In this document: positions 43,335 to 43,427 of the stretch, piece after piece
Position numbering within the stretch: position 1 is the stretch's first letter
Layout: every line of letters starts with the position of its first letter
Source: Bacteriovorax stolpii
Lineage (GTDB): Bacteria > Bdellovibrionota > UBA1018
Reading direction: 5' to 3'
NCBI GenBank assembly: GCA_945860415.1
Contig: CAMAQA010000016.1
Location: forward strand, 1-43,427
Length of the DNA: 43,427 bases
Translations under genes and position numbers: made by a program
The notes under the pieces: model-generated
Database searches by the model: none
Seen by the model: only the letters and a program-made list of their open reading frames with translations
What the model was told of the DNA's origin: nothing

Positions 43335-43427
43335 CTAGCGCGTGGCGGATTCGTTTATCAACGAGTAGTCGAGGCCCAGCCCCGGGTCGCCGGTCGAGAT
43401 TCGTATTCCGCGAGTGGTGCTCAGGTG
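43335..43427 (-). CDS. C-terminal end of a minus-strand protein (cut by window edge)
   Basis: An open frame without stop enters from the right edge and ends at TAG 43335-43337, with 30 codons visible. The peptide includes TRGIRISTGDPGLGLDYSL and INESATR. Codon use is like the neighbours. It is convergent with the metalloprotease, 9 bp away. The strand-like residue pattern would fit an outer-membrane or beta protein, but the visible part is too short to identify. Confidence 0.4.
   Translation of the reverse strand, partial: HLSTTRGIRISTGDPGLGLDYSLINESATR

Overview
The window is about 43.4 kb of GC-rich bacterial chromosome. Its lipoproteins with clear lipoboxes, a TonB-type protein, outer-membrane-barrel candidates ending in Phe, a periplasmic murein endopeptidase and many Sec signal peptides point to a Gram-negative (diderm) host. 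The many secreted proteins without obvious homologues and the bacterial topoisomerase VI would fit a Bdellovibrionota/Oligoflexia or other delta-type lineage. That placement is inference, as no 16S rRNA or marker ribosomal protein is present.

Layout. 1-300: fragment of an insertion sequence (5' end of a transposase gene, then a duplicated terminal motif). 311-4400: a damaged accessory zone with a HEAT-repeat gene broken by an 8-nt loss inside its own repeat array and an AAA_14/DUF4143 ATPase with an internal deletion. 4.5-8.5 kb: SGNH esterase, purine permease, TrmJ-type methyltransferase, free-standing FliG-C domain protein, SPW membrane protein. 8.5-16.3 kb: seven minus-strand genes (flavin amine oxidase, DoxX, renalase-like oxidoreductase, GH15, DgkA, gamma-glutamyltransferase, MepA). 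16.5-20.4 kb: an unknown secreted protein, two decayed genes (FMN reductase remnant, 5'-truncated PfpI), a ComEA-like lipoprotein, a bidirectional terminator, tRNA-His, a putative outer-membrane protein and a HAD phosphatase. 20.5-27.9 kb: two 5'-nucleotidase lipoproteins facing each other around an RluA pseudouridine synthase and a PrkA kinase, with a 200-nt block of nested inverted repeats between convergent genes. 28-39 kb: unknown envelope proteins, exonuclease, M20 dipeptidase, SIS protein, TonB, barrel, Cys-rich protein, RmuC, fatty-acid hydroxylase, AI-2E exporter, ferritin-like protein. 39.2-43.3 kb: topoisomerase VI B and A subunits coupled to a secreted zinc metalloprotease, then the 3' end of a minus-strand gene.

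How genes may work together: the two surface or periplasmic 5'-nucleotidases plus the NCS2 purine permease suggest salvage of external nucleotides. GGT, the M20 dipeptidase, MepA and the metalloprotease suggest peptide and murein turnover in the envelope. RmuC, TopoVI and the DEDD exonuclease form a loose DNA-maintenance set.

The most notable system-level signals are: (1) a complete bacterial topoisomerase VI operon; (2) a recurring start architecture in which a -35/-10 pair with 16-18 nt spacing ends 6-9 nt before the start codon with no Shine-Dalgarno sequence, pointing to widespread leaderless mRNAs; (3) the double nested-hairpin intergenic block at 22412-22608; (4) a cluster of partly deleted accessory genes.
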